A DNA stretch of 64,000 nt from Mytilus edulis. Lineage: Eukaryota > Mollusca > Bivalvia > Mytilida > Mytilidae. Position numbers and translations under genes: made by a program. Location: positions 22,600,193 through 22,664,192 of the forward strand of contig NC_092354.1 in assembly GCF_963676685.1 (NCBI RefSeq), given 5' to 3'. Below, in pieces: positions 45,563-55,639 of this stretch (the stretch's first letter is position 1; each line of letters begins with the position of its first letter). The notes beneath the pieces were generated by a model. It had not been told where the DNA came from. It worked only from the letters and a program-made list of their open reading frames with translations, and made no database searches.

Positions 45563-46570
45563 TCATGATGTTACAATCTTTCCATTTGCATCTAAATGTA
45601 TAGGTTCCTCGGGAAGATTGTCTAATCGAGGATCCCACTCCATCACTAATGGATCTGTATTTTTAAGTGTCTTTGCAAAATGTAATCCTTTCTCCTTCCA
45701 ATTTATCGTCATGCCAGCATTTTTGGGGAAGTTGGGATAAAGTGTCCTTTCTTTTTTACTATATGCATAGAAAATGTGCCACATAGTCCACATACTATCT
45801 GTTTTCCCCTGTTTTAAAAAAGTTTTATACCACCCTGTTGGTAATATTCCAGGAACATAAGGCTGAAAGCTTGTATTTTTACGTGCTTCTGCAAACCATC
45901 GTTGAAATTCTATCCAATTCTCTTTCTTCGGTGAAAATCCCCATGAACCAACAATGGGATACAAGAAGACTACATGATTGTCTGGTGCGTGGAGATTGCC
46001 ACCCGCTCCACCATGTTTAATGCTGATACCTTGCAATGAATAACCATTCACTTCTGGTCGATTGTCGTAACGAGCGTGGACTTTTTTCAAATAACGGTAG
46101 AAAAATGGCGACACAGTTATATCATCTTCAAAGATAACAGCAATTTCTTTACTATCAGCTGTTGGTTGCCAAGTATCAATCCACTGCCCATATATACCAA
46201 CGTGCTTATCCTGTTGGTGAACTGTTTTGAAACCTTTTTCAAAGGAAAAATTTCGTGCGGTATCAAAAGTCTTTTTATCTATAACGCCATCCTTTGACCT
46301 ATCCACCCAAATTTCAAGGACAACTCTGTCATCTAGGTAATCTACATTGTTCAAAGATTTCAACAATCGAAGCATAGACTCTGCCCTATTGTACGTGATG
46401 ACCATTATTCTTAAATGAACTTCTGTTACTCTTGGTGGATGAATGTAATCATTGCTTGTATCTCCTTTCATCTCCCATGGTCGAGGTTTAAGTGTGGAAT
46501 ATGGCAAATTCTTCGCAACTGGAGGCGGTCCTATGTTATATTTGTCTGTAAATGGTTTGACAGGTCCCCT
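45563..46570 (-). CDS. Glycosyltransferase gene B, catalytic exon
   Basis: 335 codons plus stop; acceptor TATTTTACAG just before 46570, phase 0. It begins R-G-P-V-K-P-F. The catalytic part shows L-R-I-M-V-I-T-Y-N-R, L-E-I-W-V-D-R-S and V-I-F-E-D-D-I-T-V-S with E-D-D encoded at 46129-46121, then G-S-W-G-F-S-P and W-T-M-W-H-I-F. With the start exon (50316-50299) and anchor exon (47336-47199) the shortest predicted protein is 387 residues, E-D-D at 200-202. Closest relative in the window is gene A. Probable Golgi GT-A-type transferase; substrate unknown. Its N-terminus may vary because of the 75-bp array. Confidence 0.82.
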   Translation of the reverse strand, partial: RGPVKPFTDKYNIGPPPVAKNLPYSTLKPRPWEMKGDTSNDYIHPPRVTEVHLRIMVITYNRAESMLRLLKSLNNVDYLDDRVVLEIWVDRSKDGVIDKKTFDTARNFSFEKGFKTVHQQDKHVGIYGQWIDTWQPTADSKEIAVIFEDDITVSPFFYRYLKKVHARYDNRPEVNGYSLQGISIKHGGAGGNLHAPDNHVVFLYPIVGSWGFSPKKENWIEFQRWFAEARKNTSFQPYVPGILPTGWYKTFLKQGKTDSMWTMWHIFYAYSKKERTLYPNFPKNAGMTINWKEKGLHFAKTLKNTDPLVMEWDPRLDNLPEEPIHLDANGKIVTS

Positions 46571-46599
46571 CTGTAAAATACAAACAGTAAAATATACCA

Positions 46600-47180
46600 C
46601 TGAAATCTTTTATTATTATAGATCAATCATGTGCAAAAAATTTCAATTTTGCATGTAGAGTGGACCCCAGTGAACACATTAACCACAAAAGTTCTTTGGT
46701 TGCTGTGAAACTAATCTGGGTAAAGCAGTTTAAAATAGGTCATTTTGACCAAAATTCAGATTTTCGACAATTTCTGACTTCAGCTGGACCTGCAAAGGGA
46801 AGTGGTCGTTTCCTAGGCGAATTTCAATAGTACCATGATCAATATAGTTTTAAGCCCGTGGGATAAAACTATTTTTTTAGCAGTTTTAGGCCTCTGGAAA
46901 TTGTGTGACAGACATGGAAGGGAGGCCCACCCTTTTGAAAATCCCAGTTTTATCAGATTTCAATTTTCAAAGTGCGTATTTGAGCTTTAAACTGAGAAAC
47001 AAGACAATAAATGGTGTTAGATTGAAGATTTAGGTTACATGCATACATTTTTAAATTAATGTCATAAAGATGACCTCCAAAAATATTGGAGAGCAATTGG
47101 AGCCAATTAACACTATAGTTTGGGTTAAGCCGTAATATAAACCGCCCCTGCAAGGTAAGGGTAAAGATAAACACATTATT
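46600..47180. other. Intron of gene B without recognised features
   Basis: Plain AT-rich intron sequence between the anchor and catalytic exons. Confidence 0.4.
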
Positions 47181-47198
47181 CTATAATAATAAACTTAC

Positions 47199-47336
47199 AA
47201 ATTCCATATGTGGTTCTCCATCACTGAACAAATGGAAATTTAATATGTTCCAATCATAGTTTACGAACTGTAGAACAAACAAAGCTATAAACAACCACAA
47301 TGCAACACACGCAGTAGACGGTCCATTTCTTCTCCT
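47199..47336 (-). CDS. Glycosyltransferase gene B, membrane-anchor exon
   Basis: Acceptor TTATTACAG before 47336 and donor GTAAGT after 47199; 46 codons, phase 0 at both ends. It encodes R-R-R-N-G-P-S-T-A-C, the hydrophobic run V-A-L-W-L-F-I-A-L-F-V-L, then N-Y-D-W-N-I-L-N-F-H-L-F. Basic residues before the hydrophobic run fit a type II signal anchor. It has no in-frame methionine, so translation must start in an upstream exon. The 63 nt at its 5' end are the founding unit of the adjacent array. Confidence 0.75.
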
Positions 47337-48117
47337 CTGTAATAAAAGAACAAACAAAGCTATAAACAACCACAATGCAACACACGCAGTAGACGGTCCA
47401 TTTCTTCTCCTCTGTAATAAAAGAACAAACAAAGCTATAAACAACCACAATGCAACACACGCAGTAGACGGTCCATTTCTTCTCCTCTGTAATAAAAGAA
47501 CAAACAAAGCTATAAACAAACACAGAGCAACACACGCAGCAGACGGTCCATTTCTTCTCCTCTAAAATAAAAGAACAAACAAAGCTATAAACAACCACAG
47601 AGCAACACACGCAGCAGACGGTCCATTTCTTCTCCTCTAAAATAAAAGAACAAACAAAGCTATAAACAAACACAGAGCAACACACGCAGCAGACGGTCCA
47701 TTTCTTCTCCTCTAAAATAAAAGAACAAACAAAGCTATAAACAAACACAGAGCAACACATGCAGTAGACGGTCCATTTCTTCTCCTCTAAAATAAAAGAA
47801 CAAACAAAGCTATAAACAACCACAATGCAACACACACAGCAGACGGTTCATTTCTTCTCCTCTAAAATAAAAGATCAAATAAAGCTATAAACAACCACAG
47901 AGCAACACACGCAGCAGACGGTCCATTTCTTCTCTAAATTAAAAGAACAAACAAATCTATAAACAACCACAGAGCAACACACGCAGCAGACGGTCCATTT
48001 CTTCTCCTCAAAAATAAATGAACAAACAAAGCTATAAACAACCACAGAGCAACACACGCAGCAGACGGTCCATTTCTTCTCCTCAAAAATAAAATAACAA
48101 ACAAAGTTATAAACAAC
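47274..48117 (-). repeat. 75-bp array of splice acceptor plus anchor-coding sequence
   Basis: Units begin at 47281, 47356, 47431, 47506, 47581, 47656, 47731, 47806, 47881, 47953 and 48028, with a partial one at 48103. The step is 75 bp, once 72 bp. On the minus strand each unit is 63 nt of the anchor exon (AGGAGAAGAAATGGACCG onward) plus 12 nt of the intron 3' end (CTTTTATTACAG or variants). The acceptor reads CAG before units 1-3 and TAG before units 4-9; in the last units it is changed to TTG. A TAG acceptor is also an in-frame stop if read through. Because the step is a multiple of three, long open frames appear in other phases too; those are artefacts. Confidence 0.85.
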
Positions 48118-48254
48118 TACTAGCTACAATGTATTAAAACATTCAAACCTACTGGATTTATTTGCACCTGTCCTAAATCAGGAATTTGATGTTCAGTAGT
48201 TGTTGTTTGTTGATGTGTCCATAAGTGTTTCTCTTTTCTTGTTTTTTTTAATTT

Positions 48255-48370
48255 TATTAGACTCTTGGTTTTCCCGTTTTAATGGTTTTACACTAGTAAA
48301 TTTTGGGGTCAATGTTCAGTGTGAGCCAAGGCTCCGTGTTGAAGGCCTATAACGGTTTACTCAAATTGTA
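48255..48370 (-). repeat. GATGTGGTATG-family fragment, reverse
   Basis: Contains GTGTTGAAGGCCTATAACGG, the reverse of the CTTCAACA portion of the family. Confidence 0.45.
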
Positions 48371-48383
48371 GGTGCAACACATA

Positions 48384-48591
48384 CTGTGGATTCATTAATA
48401 TTCGTTGGATACCAATTTTCGTGGATTTCATTGGGACAGAAGAACCACGAATTCAAATGTTCAACGAATTACAAATTTTCTAAAGGAATGAATGTAGACT
48501 TTGCCATAACCACGAAATTAAATATCCACAAATATGTAAGTTTTCCTCAAACCACGAAAATTGGTACCCACGAAAATAAATGAATCCACAG
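48384..48591. mobile_element. TA-flanked MITE (CTGTGGATTCATT ends)
   Basis: CTGTGGATTCATTAATATTCG at the left edge pairs with CGAAAATAAATGAATCCACAG at the right, with further pairing through CCAATTTTCGTGG. TA on both sides; 208 bp. In intron 1 of gene B. Confidence 0.65.
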
Positions 48592-48932
48592 TATATCATG
48601 AATTATGTCAGGGTCTAGATCAGTAGGAAGTTTTAATCCCTTGTCTTATTCATCTTTATTCATTACCCAATATGTTTTGAACCTTTATACACGTCACCAT
48701 GATCACTAATAAACTTCTGAGCAGACTTTAGAGAGAACAATAACGTACAAAAATAACAACAAAAAAAAGCCAAATACTTATTAACTTTTAAATTTTTTAT
48801 CTATAACTTTTTGAGAGGATAAATCAATATATGTAAGACTGAAACAATTTTTTTTTAATAGGTCATTAAACTGTTAACCGAGAAGACCTTGGAAACCTCT
48901 TATTTATTATTAAAATTAATCATAAATTTCAG

Positions 48933-49008
48933 TTGTCCAGGATATAATCCCCACTCATAGATTATAAACTAGTCAATTCTTAAGATTATTTCTAATAAAC
49001 AAATTGTA
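48933..49008 (-). other. Intron 1 block conserved between genes B and A
   Basis: Counterpart of 13384-13465 (GTCCAGGATATAATCCCC and the diverged sequence after it). Confidence 0.45.
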
Positions 49009-50298
49009 ATGTTTCAGAGCATCCTGTTACAAATATAAAGTGATCGTTGAGGTAGTTAGAATAAGTTGTCTTTATTCTTAATGCATTTTTGGAAATTCAT
49101 GAAATTACATTTTATAGAAAATATAAACATACATGTAGTTAGGGATGACATCAAAAGTTCAATGTAGGATAAAAAACTTAATTCACATAGTTTTTTCACT
49201 GACCCCACCCCTACCCCCCCCCTAACCCCCCTCTTAACTTAATTTGGGGAAAATTGATTTACCAATAGGGATATATGTAAAAATCGATTTTAGATATTCA
49301 AAACTTGCAGAATTTTAACCCCCCCTCCCCCAAACCATTTGATTTAAGTTTTTAATCCTACATCGATCTTTTGATGTCGTCCCTTATCATTATCATTTTA
49401 TAGTGGATTGGGAAACAAGTTATTACAACTTAAATTAATCCCTTTCAACTTTGAGGGTGTGAGTGCTGCCTAATGTAGCGGCATTAGCCTGCTCTTTTTC
49501 TAAAATCTACAAGAATGTCTTTTGCCTGCAAGATATTTTAATATATGTCTCTTAATATATGGGTTACCCATTTATCATCCCTTCGGACGGACTACCATAG
49601 GTTCTCAAGACCATACTTGCAAATGGTGCAAAACGTGTCCTACGGAACTATCCAGACCACTATTAGAATGACCAAATTAATGAACGCAGTCAGCCAAAAC
49701 TTAGATTTAAACATAATCTTAGCATCATTTAAAGGTAATTTAACTTCGTACTTTATTTGGCCTTTTTAACTTTGTAATGATTATATATTCTATATTCTGT
49801 TGCATCCATAATCTGCACCCAGTGATCCTTAGCCACTCGTCTCAGAGGTTTCTTGGACCTCAGTGGTCTTTGGTCCAGTATATGATCAATTAATACTGGT
49901 CCAATCAGTGTTTTAGCAGTCTTTTTAGATTAACATTATGAGTACGGTATTACAAAATTCCTACATCACATTGGTCATTTGGTCCAGTAATTGATGAAAT
50001 TTTACTGAACTAAATATTTATTTCTTGACATTGCTGCATGTCTGACAAATCTTGGGAATGGATGTAGTCTGGTGGCACTACTAAAATTTCATTTGGATTA
50101 GTAAGTTTTACAAAACATTGCTTTGATAAAAAATCTACCGACAGTATAGCCTGTCAAGGTTGTTGATAACTTCCATTTCTTTGATCAATAAGAAAAATGT
50201 CTGAATATTTAACTTTGGACTAAGTACTATAACTTGTATAATTGAAAAAGATTTTGGTGAATGCAACCCTTCATAATTCATATTGCATCTGTACTTAC
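49009..50298. other. Rest of gene B intron 1
   Basis: An imperfect inverted pair is visible near 49150-49385 (CATCAAAAGTTCAATGTAGG against CCTACATCGATCTTTTGATG) with C-rich tracts between, so a further MITE of about 240 bp is likely. Otherwise nothing recognised. Confidence 0.45.
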
Positions 50299-50384
50299 CA
50301 TAATGTCATTTATCATCACCAGATTCTGCTGACCAGGACCTAACACCACCTCATTCACTCATGTACTGCAATACAAAATGGTAT
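50299..50384 (-). CDS. Glycosyltransferase gene B, start exon (5' UTR plus six codons)
   Basis: Donor ATTATG|GTAAGTAC at 50299; acceptor TTTTTTGTAG before 50384; 86 nt. The only ATG in frame with the anchor exon is at 50316, giving M-I-N-D-I-M; an in-frame TGA stands upstream in the same exon. Gene A has the same six codons (one silent-type change, isoleucine ATT/ATA) at the same distance from its donor. That agreement supports this start strongly. Confidence 0.65.
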
Positions 50385-50535
50385 CTACAAAAAATAAAGA
50401 AAACAAGAGTGTTATTCTTTATCCAAGATCTATGGAAATGCATTTATATTTTAAGTAGGGTACACTCCAGACTACTACATCAATTTTGTATTTTTTCCAT
50501 AAAAAGTCTTAATCTTAAGGGTTCACTTTACATGC

Positions 50536-51655
50536 TCTAAAGACATGAAAGACAAAGACATGAAAGACAAAGACATGAAAGACAAAGACATGAAAGACAG
50601 AGACATGAAAGACAGAGACATGAAAGACAGAGACATGAAAGACAAAGACATGAAAGACAAATACATGAAAGACAAAGACATGAAAGACAGAGACATGAAA
50701 GACAGAGACATGAAAGACAAAGACATGAAAGACAAAGACATGAAAGACAGAGACATGAAAGACAGAGACATGAAAGACAGAGACATGAAAGACAAAGACA
50801 TGAAAGACAAAGACATGAAAGACAGACATGAAAGACAGACATGAAAGACAGAGACATGAAAGACAGAGACATGAAAGACAGAGAGATGAAAGACAAAGAC
50901 ATGAAAGACAGAGACATGAAAGACAAAGACATGAAAAACAAAGACATGAAAGACAAAAGACAGAGACATGAAAGACAGAGACATGAAAGACAGAAACATG
51001 AAAGACAAAGACATGAAAGACAAAGACATGAAAGACAAAGACATGAAAGATAAAAAACAAAGACATAAAAGACAAAGACATGAAAGACAAAAGACAGAGA
51101 CATGAAAGACAAAGACATGAAAGACAGAGACATGAAAGACAGAGACATGAAAGACAGAGACATGAAAGACAGACATGAAAGACAGAGACATGAAAGACAG
51201 AGACATGAAAGACAAAGACATGAAAGACAAAAGAGAAAGACATGAAAGACAGAGACATGAAAGACAGAGACATGAAAGACAGAGACATGAAAGACAAAGA
51301 CATGAAAGTCAGAGACATGAAAGACAGAGACATGAAAGACAAAGATATGAAAGACAAAGACAAAGACATGAAAGACAAAGACATTAAAGACAGAGAAAGA
51401 CAAAGACATGAAAGACAAAGACATGAAAGACAAAGACATTAAAGACAGAGAAAGACAAAGACATGAAAGACAAAGACATGAAAGACAGAGACATGAAAGA
51501 CAGAGACATGAAAGACAGAGACATGAAAGACAAAGACATGAAAGACAAAGACATGAAAGACAGAGACATGAAAAAACAGAGACATGAAAAACAGAGACAT
51601 GAAAGACAGAGACATGAAAGACAAAGACATGAAAGACAAAGACATGAAAGAGAAG
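50536..51655. repeat. 15-bp minisatellite (GACATGAAAGACARA), about 1.1 kb
   Basis: More than 70 units of GACATGAAAGACAAA or GACATGAAAGACAGA with a few unit-length changes. Since 15 is a multiple of three, all three minus frames and two plus frames stay open for long stretches. I do not consider any of them a gene. It lies about 150 bp upstream of the gene B start exon. Confidence 0.9.
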
Positions 51656-51932
51656 AAGCAAAGCACAATGCAAACTTTAATATGGTCGCTGATTTATGCA
51701 AATGATTGAAGGTCAATATGAATTTTTTTATTCCCAAAAACCACTTCTTTAAGTATCATTATTTTAATAACCCCCACTAATTTCAACACCCCAGAACAGT
51801 GAAATTTTTATTGCGAACAATTTACTTACTAGTTTATTACATAATCTGAAAGATACAATCTTGAACTTTACAGGAAAAATACTCCCACTGCTGGCAAAAA
51901 TCTGTTAAGAAAGTACGGTTCGTTATGTAAAG

Positions 51933-52155
51933 GGGGTCTCATTGGGGGGTTCCGATCCCGGATCCCGCTTACTGTTTTGTCAGATTCCTGTATCTCGCTT
52001 ACACTAGTACGTAAGCAATTCTCATTTTTTTGTCATATCCCGGGTCCCGCAAGACCTCATTTCCCATTTTCACGCCACAATAATTTGACTGTCACGTGTC
52101 ACGCTTACAAAAAATCGGCAATCCCGTGTCACGCTTAGACCCCAATGAGACCCAC
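51933..52155. mobile_element. GGGGTCTCATTGGGG MITE, copy 2, 7-bp target duplication
   Basis: Same ends as 44970-45223 (GGGGTCTCATTGGGGGG and CCCCAATGAGACCCAC). TGTAAAG stands on both sides (51926-51932, 52156-52162). 223 bp. Confidence 0.7.
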
Positions 52156-52162
52156 TGTAAAG

Positions 52163-53430
52163 CCATTATTACAGGGATGATTCCAGGTGTTTTCAAATGG
52201 GTCCCTTGAACATCAAATTGGAAATTTTTTAAGCATAAAATCTAAGTCGAAATAACATTATTTTCCTGTAAAAACGGAAAATGTATATTATTAAGTTTAA
52301 CCTGTACACTGGTGTTCATGTAAGTTGTAACAGTTTAAATAATTCTGGATGGGCTACTGTTATTACATGAATATCATTGAACATGATGCACTAGTCTATC
52401 ATCTTAGCCATAGTCACCTAGGCTTATTACAAACACATATATTTCAGCTAACATAAACCACTGAAAAAATCATTCATCGGGTATTTTTTCAACAGAAGGT
52501 CATCTCTATAAATTTACCTTGATTCAAATTTCAAGGAAGGACGCGGGGTTTGTTACTGCGGGCAGACCATTGTCATCTTCATCATCATCATCATGTACAT
52601 GTTTATAATTACAAACTTTACAAATAATATCCTTGACCTGCACAGTGTGAAAAACTGTGAATGATAAAACACTCAATTTGTCTGTCTCAATACTTTAGAA
52701 ATATAAGGTGGTTAAAATGACGGTTAAAATTAGGGTGTGTTATATTTTGAAAAAAGCTGGAAGGCATCGCAGCTTGATTTACACTTACAACAATGAAGTA
52801 GAACCAGTTTGCGTTGTGTCAATTTATTGATGAAGGGAGGCGACTCAGTCAGAAATGACTAATAACGGAAACAAATCGGATTTTTCCGTTTTTCCGGATT
52901 TTGTTCTTAACAAAAAGTGTATAGGCCTTTCAAATCAAAGGAGCCTTGAATTATAAAAAGTAATTGATGTGTTAGATTTTCCACAAAAATGTTACTTGTA
53001 AGTTCCATTTTATTGTAACAATGAGCTGATTGTAATTAATATAATCAATGTTAAAATAATTAACTGGTACCTTTGTTGACCAGTATGATTTAGAAACCAG
53101 TTCAACCACGCTTCATTGACAACGAAAGGAGCATCACATACCTGTCCGAACCAAACCAACCAGAGGAAGATCAATGAAGCTACTTCTACATTAAATCAAA
53201 AGGTATAAGCGTTTTCATTGTTCTTTTGTTTATTTTATGTTCTAGTCATGAATCAATTATAATAATGTAAACAAATAAAGGTCTTTTCGCACACACGACA
53301 GGTATCGGGTGATTTCGCCCTACTTACATGTTCGCCCTGTCTCCGCTCGCACTGAGTTCGTTCGCCAGTAGAGTCCCTTTGCCATGGTTTCTTTCTCCCT
53401 AGTTTTGTTATCCCTGTCATGTAGCCGGTT
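52163..53430. other. Intergenic; one ambiguous candidate exon
   Basis: Mostly unremarkable AT-rich sequence. At 53092-53178 a short open segment follows TATGATTTAG and ends in TGA (plus strand: K-P-V-Q-P-R-F-I-D-N-E-R). On the minus strand the same place has a strong donor-like CAG|GTATGT at about 53142. Too little to call. Confidence 0.25.
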
Positions 53431-53499
53431 CAGTTGTGTATAATTAGTATCATTTATTTTCCCTTTTATAACTTTGAAATTAACTTTATTCGATTCTCA

Positions 53500-53615
53500 C
53501 TCGGGGGAATCCGGGTCGGTTCGCACCCATTCACGTTCGCACCCACTCATGTTTGCACCCACTCATGTTGGCCCCCTTTCACTTTCGTACCCTACATGTT
53601 CGCGCCCAATTTTAA
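53500..53615 (+). repeat. TTCGCACCC tandem motif, left arm
   Basis: TTCGCACCCATTCACG, TTCGCACCCACTCATG, TTTGCACCCACTCATG and degenerate units, ending TTCGCGCCCAATTTTAATT. The inverse arrangement occurs at 55487-55635. Open frames here are repeat-derived. Confidence 0.6.
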
Positions 53616-54106
53616 TTGGTTTTGTGTTCAAAAACTATAGCTTTGTAATCAAGTTTTGGCAAGCTTAAGTGTATTCTTATATTTGTTGTCATTGTCTCAA
53701 AATAAAGTGAGACAGCATTTTTTTTGTGTTGAATAAATCTTAATCATGTTTTGGATAGCTATATATATATAGTGTATTGTTAAAAAAAAATTAATCCTTT
53801 CTAAATAAAGTGGGATTCTGTCAACGTTTTATTTTGTGTTGAATTACTCTTCTGACATCTTGTTTTGTTAGTGTATTGCTATAACTTTGTTTCATGGACT
53901 TGTTTCAAAATAAAGTGAGATTCTGACTACGTTTTTTTTGTGTGTTGAATAAATTTAGTTATAATAGTGTATTGCTATATTTTATTGTTTCAGATCAAAG
54001 GGACCAAGCTGTTAAAATCAAATATCTTTTGTGTTTTTCATTTAAAATCTTGAATGTTTTACTTACACCAAAGCAATTTATAACAACAATCATGATTTTC
54101 CAATTA

Positions 54107-55480
54107 TGAGAGGGGGGCTAGAGGGGGTCTCATCCCGATTTCCTGGTTTTAATATCAGAAAATCCCGAAATCCCGGACATATTTTGTAAAAATCCTGATC
54201 CCGATAAACAAGAAATCACCATTTATTTATTAAAGAGCTTGAGGTCCTCCACTGTTTTAGGTAACGAAAAGACACATCTGACACATCTTTTAAAGGAAGC
54301 TGTCCTGGTAAACTTTGAAAATTAAACCCTCTGAGTAATGTTGTTCTTAACTATATATTTGCTTTCCTGAATTTGTGCATTTTGAACAATATATTCAGTA
54401 CGTACATTTTAAACACTATATTCAGTACGTTACGACATTTTAAACACGTCAAGTTGGGGTATTTGTTTTCTTCAAAATTGTAGAATGTCATAATTATTTT
54501 TATATGATATTCGATTATAGAGAAGACTGTGTCTGTGAAATTATCTGTGTAGTAAGGCCAAGAAAAAATACAGGTGTTTCAGGTAACACCTCCTAAAAAA
54601 TTAGATAGGTAGGAAAGCAAAATTATTTTTTTTTCAAACGTTTTTGACTGGTTCATATGGAAGAAAAATTCTGACTTTATAAGTGCTTGTCCACATAACA
54701 TCCAAAAAACTTTAGTTGTAGAGTTAGATTATAGGTACTTAAAATTGGGGTAGATATATTTAAGGGTAACGGAAACACATGTGTTTTCTTTTAGGTCTTA
54801 CATAATCTTACTCTGATTGAAAATATCCAAATCATGTCTAACTTTTGGGAAGGGTTGTAAAGAGGCGTTATGTTCACGGACAAACACGAAATAAAATTCA
54901 AATTTCACGATGAATGAAAAATAAAAAAAATTGCTTGCACGTTGCCGTTTTTACCAATTTCACAGTGAAGCATGAACTCTTTTTACGGAAGGTTGAAATT
55001 AAAAATGGCAAAACACGTTGCACGAAAAAAAACCTTTACCACCCTCTTTGGGTATACTGATCCTCTAAATCAGAACGACACTAATACCAAGGAGATTAGA
55101 CATTTATCATGAATTTTGGTTAGCATTTCATTCACGTACAGTGGATATTAAATATGGCACTGGCTACGGTTACTTTAAAAAAACGAGCAGAAAATAACAA
55201 TAAGATCTGGATCTACTCAGTGTTTCTAGATGCGATTCTGATTGAAGTATTATGAAAATGGCACTTTTATCTGTCCAAGGTACAGTTTTATGTCAATCTC
55301 GTTATATTTCAACATAAAAATCCCGATTTCCCATGGCTAAAAACGTGGGTTTCCCGTATCCCGACGTTTTTCTATCCTGAATTCCCGATCTTTAAAAAAG
55401 GCAATCCCAATTTCCCGTTGCTAAAATCGGTCAATCCCAGCGTCCCGAAAATGGTCTCGCCCCCCCCCCCCCCCCCCCCC
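54107..55480. repeat. Element with ATCCCGA-rich ends
   Basis: The left side has GGGGTCTCATCCCGATTTCC and the right side CGTCCCGAAAATGGTCTCG then a C run. Multiple TCCCGAAA / TTTCCCG motifs lie near each end, with about 1.1 kb of AT-rich interior. A short related block is at 15852-16030. Confidence 0.5.
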
Positions 55481-55486
55481 TAATTA

Positions 55487-55635
55487 TTCAACTGGAATTT
55501 GAATTGAAATTGGGCGCGAACGAGTAGAGTGCGAACAGACCTTGGGTGCGAACAGACCTTGGGTGCGAACCGGCGGAACGTGTGAGGTGCGAAAGTGTAT
55601 TGGGCGTGAATGAACCTGATACCCACTCGGGGGGC
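55487..55635 (-). repeat. TTCGCACCC tandem motif, right arm (inverted)
   Basis: AAATTGGGCGCGAACG, ACCTTGGGTGCGAACA (twice) and ACCCACTCGGGGG mirror 53500-53615. Together the two arms bracket the 54107-55480 element. Confidence 0.6.
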
Positions 55636-55639
55636 TTAA

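Noticed and set aside
47254-48116. Cys/Val-rich open frames of 193 and 60 codons across the 75-bp array
   Set aside because: These are out-of-phase readings of the repeated anchor exon. The phase supported by splice sites and by gene A gives R-R-R-N-G-P-S.
47274-48117. CRISPR-like appearance of the 75-bp array
   Set aside because: There are no spacers; the whole unit repeats, and the context is a eukaryotic gene.
50515-51738. Long open frames of 66-378 codons on both strands
   Set aside because: All are produced by the 15-bp minisatellite, whose unit is a multiple of three and lacks stops in five frames.
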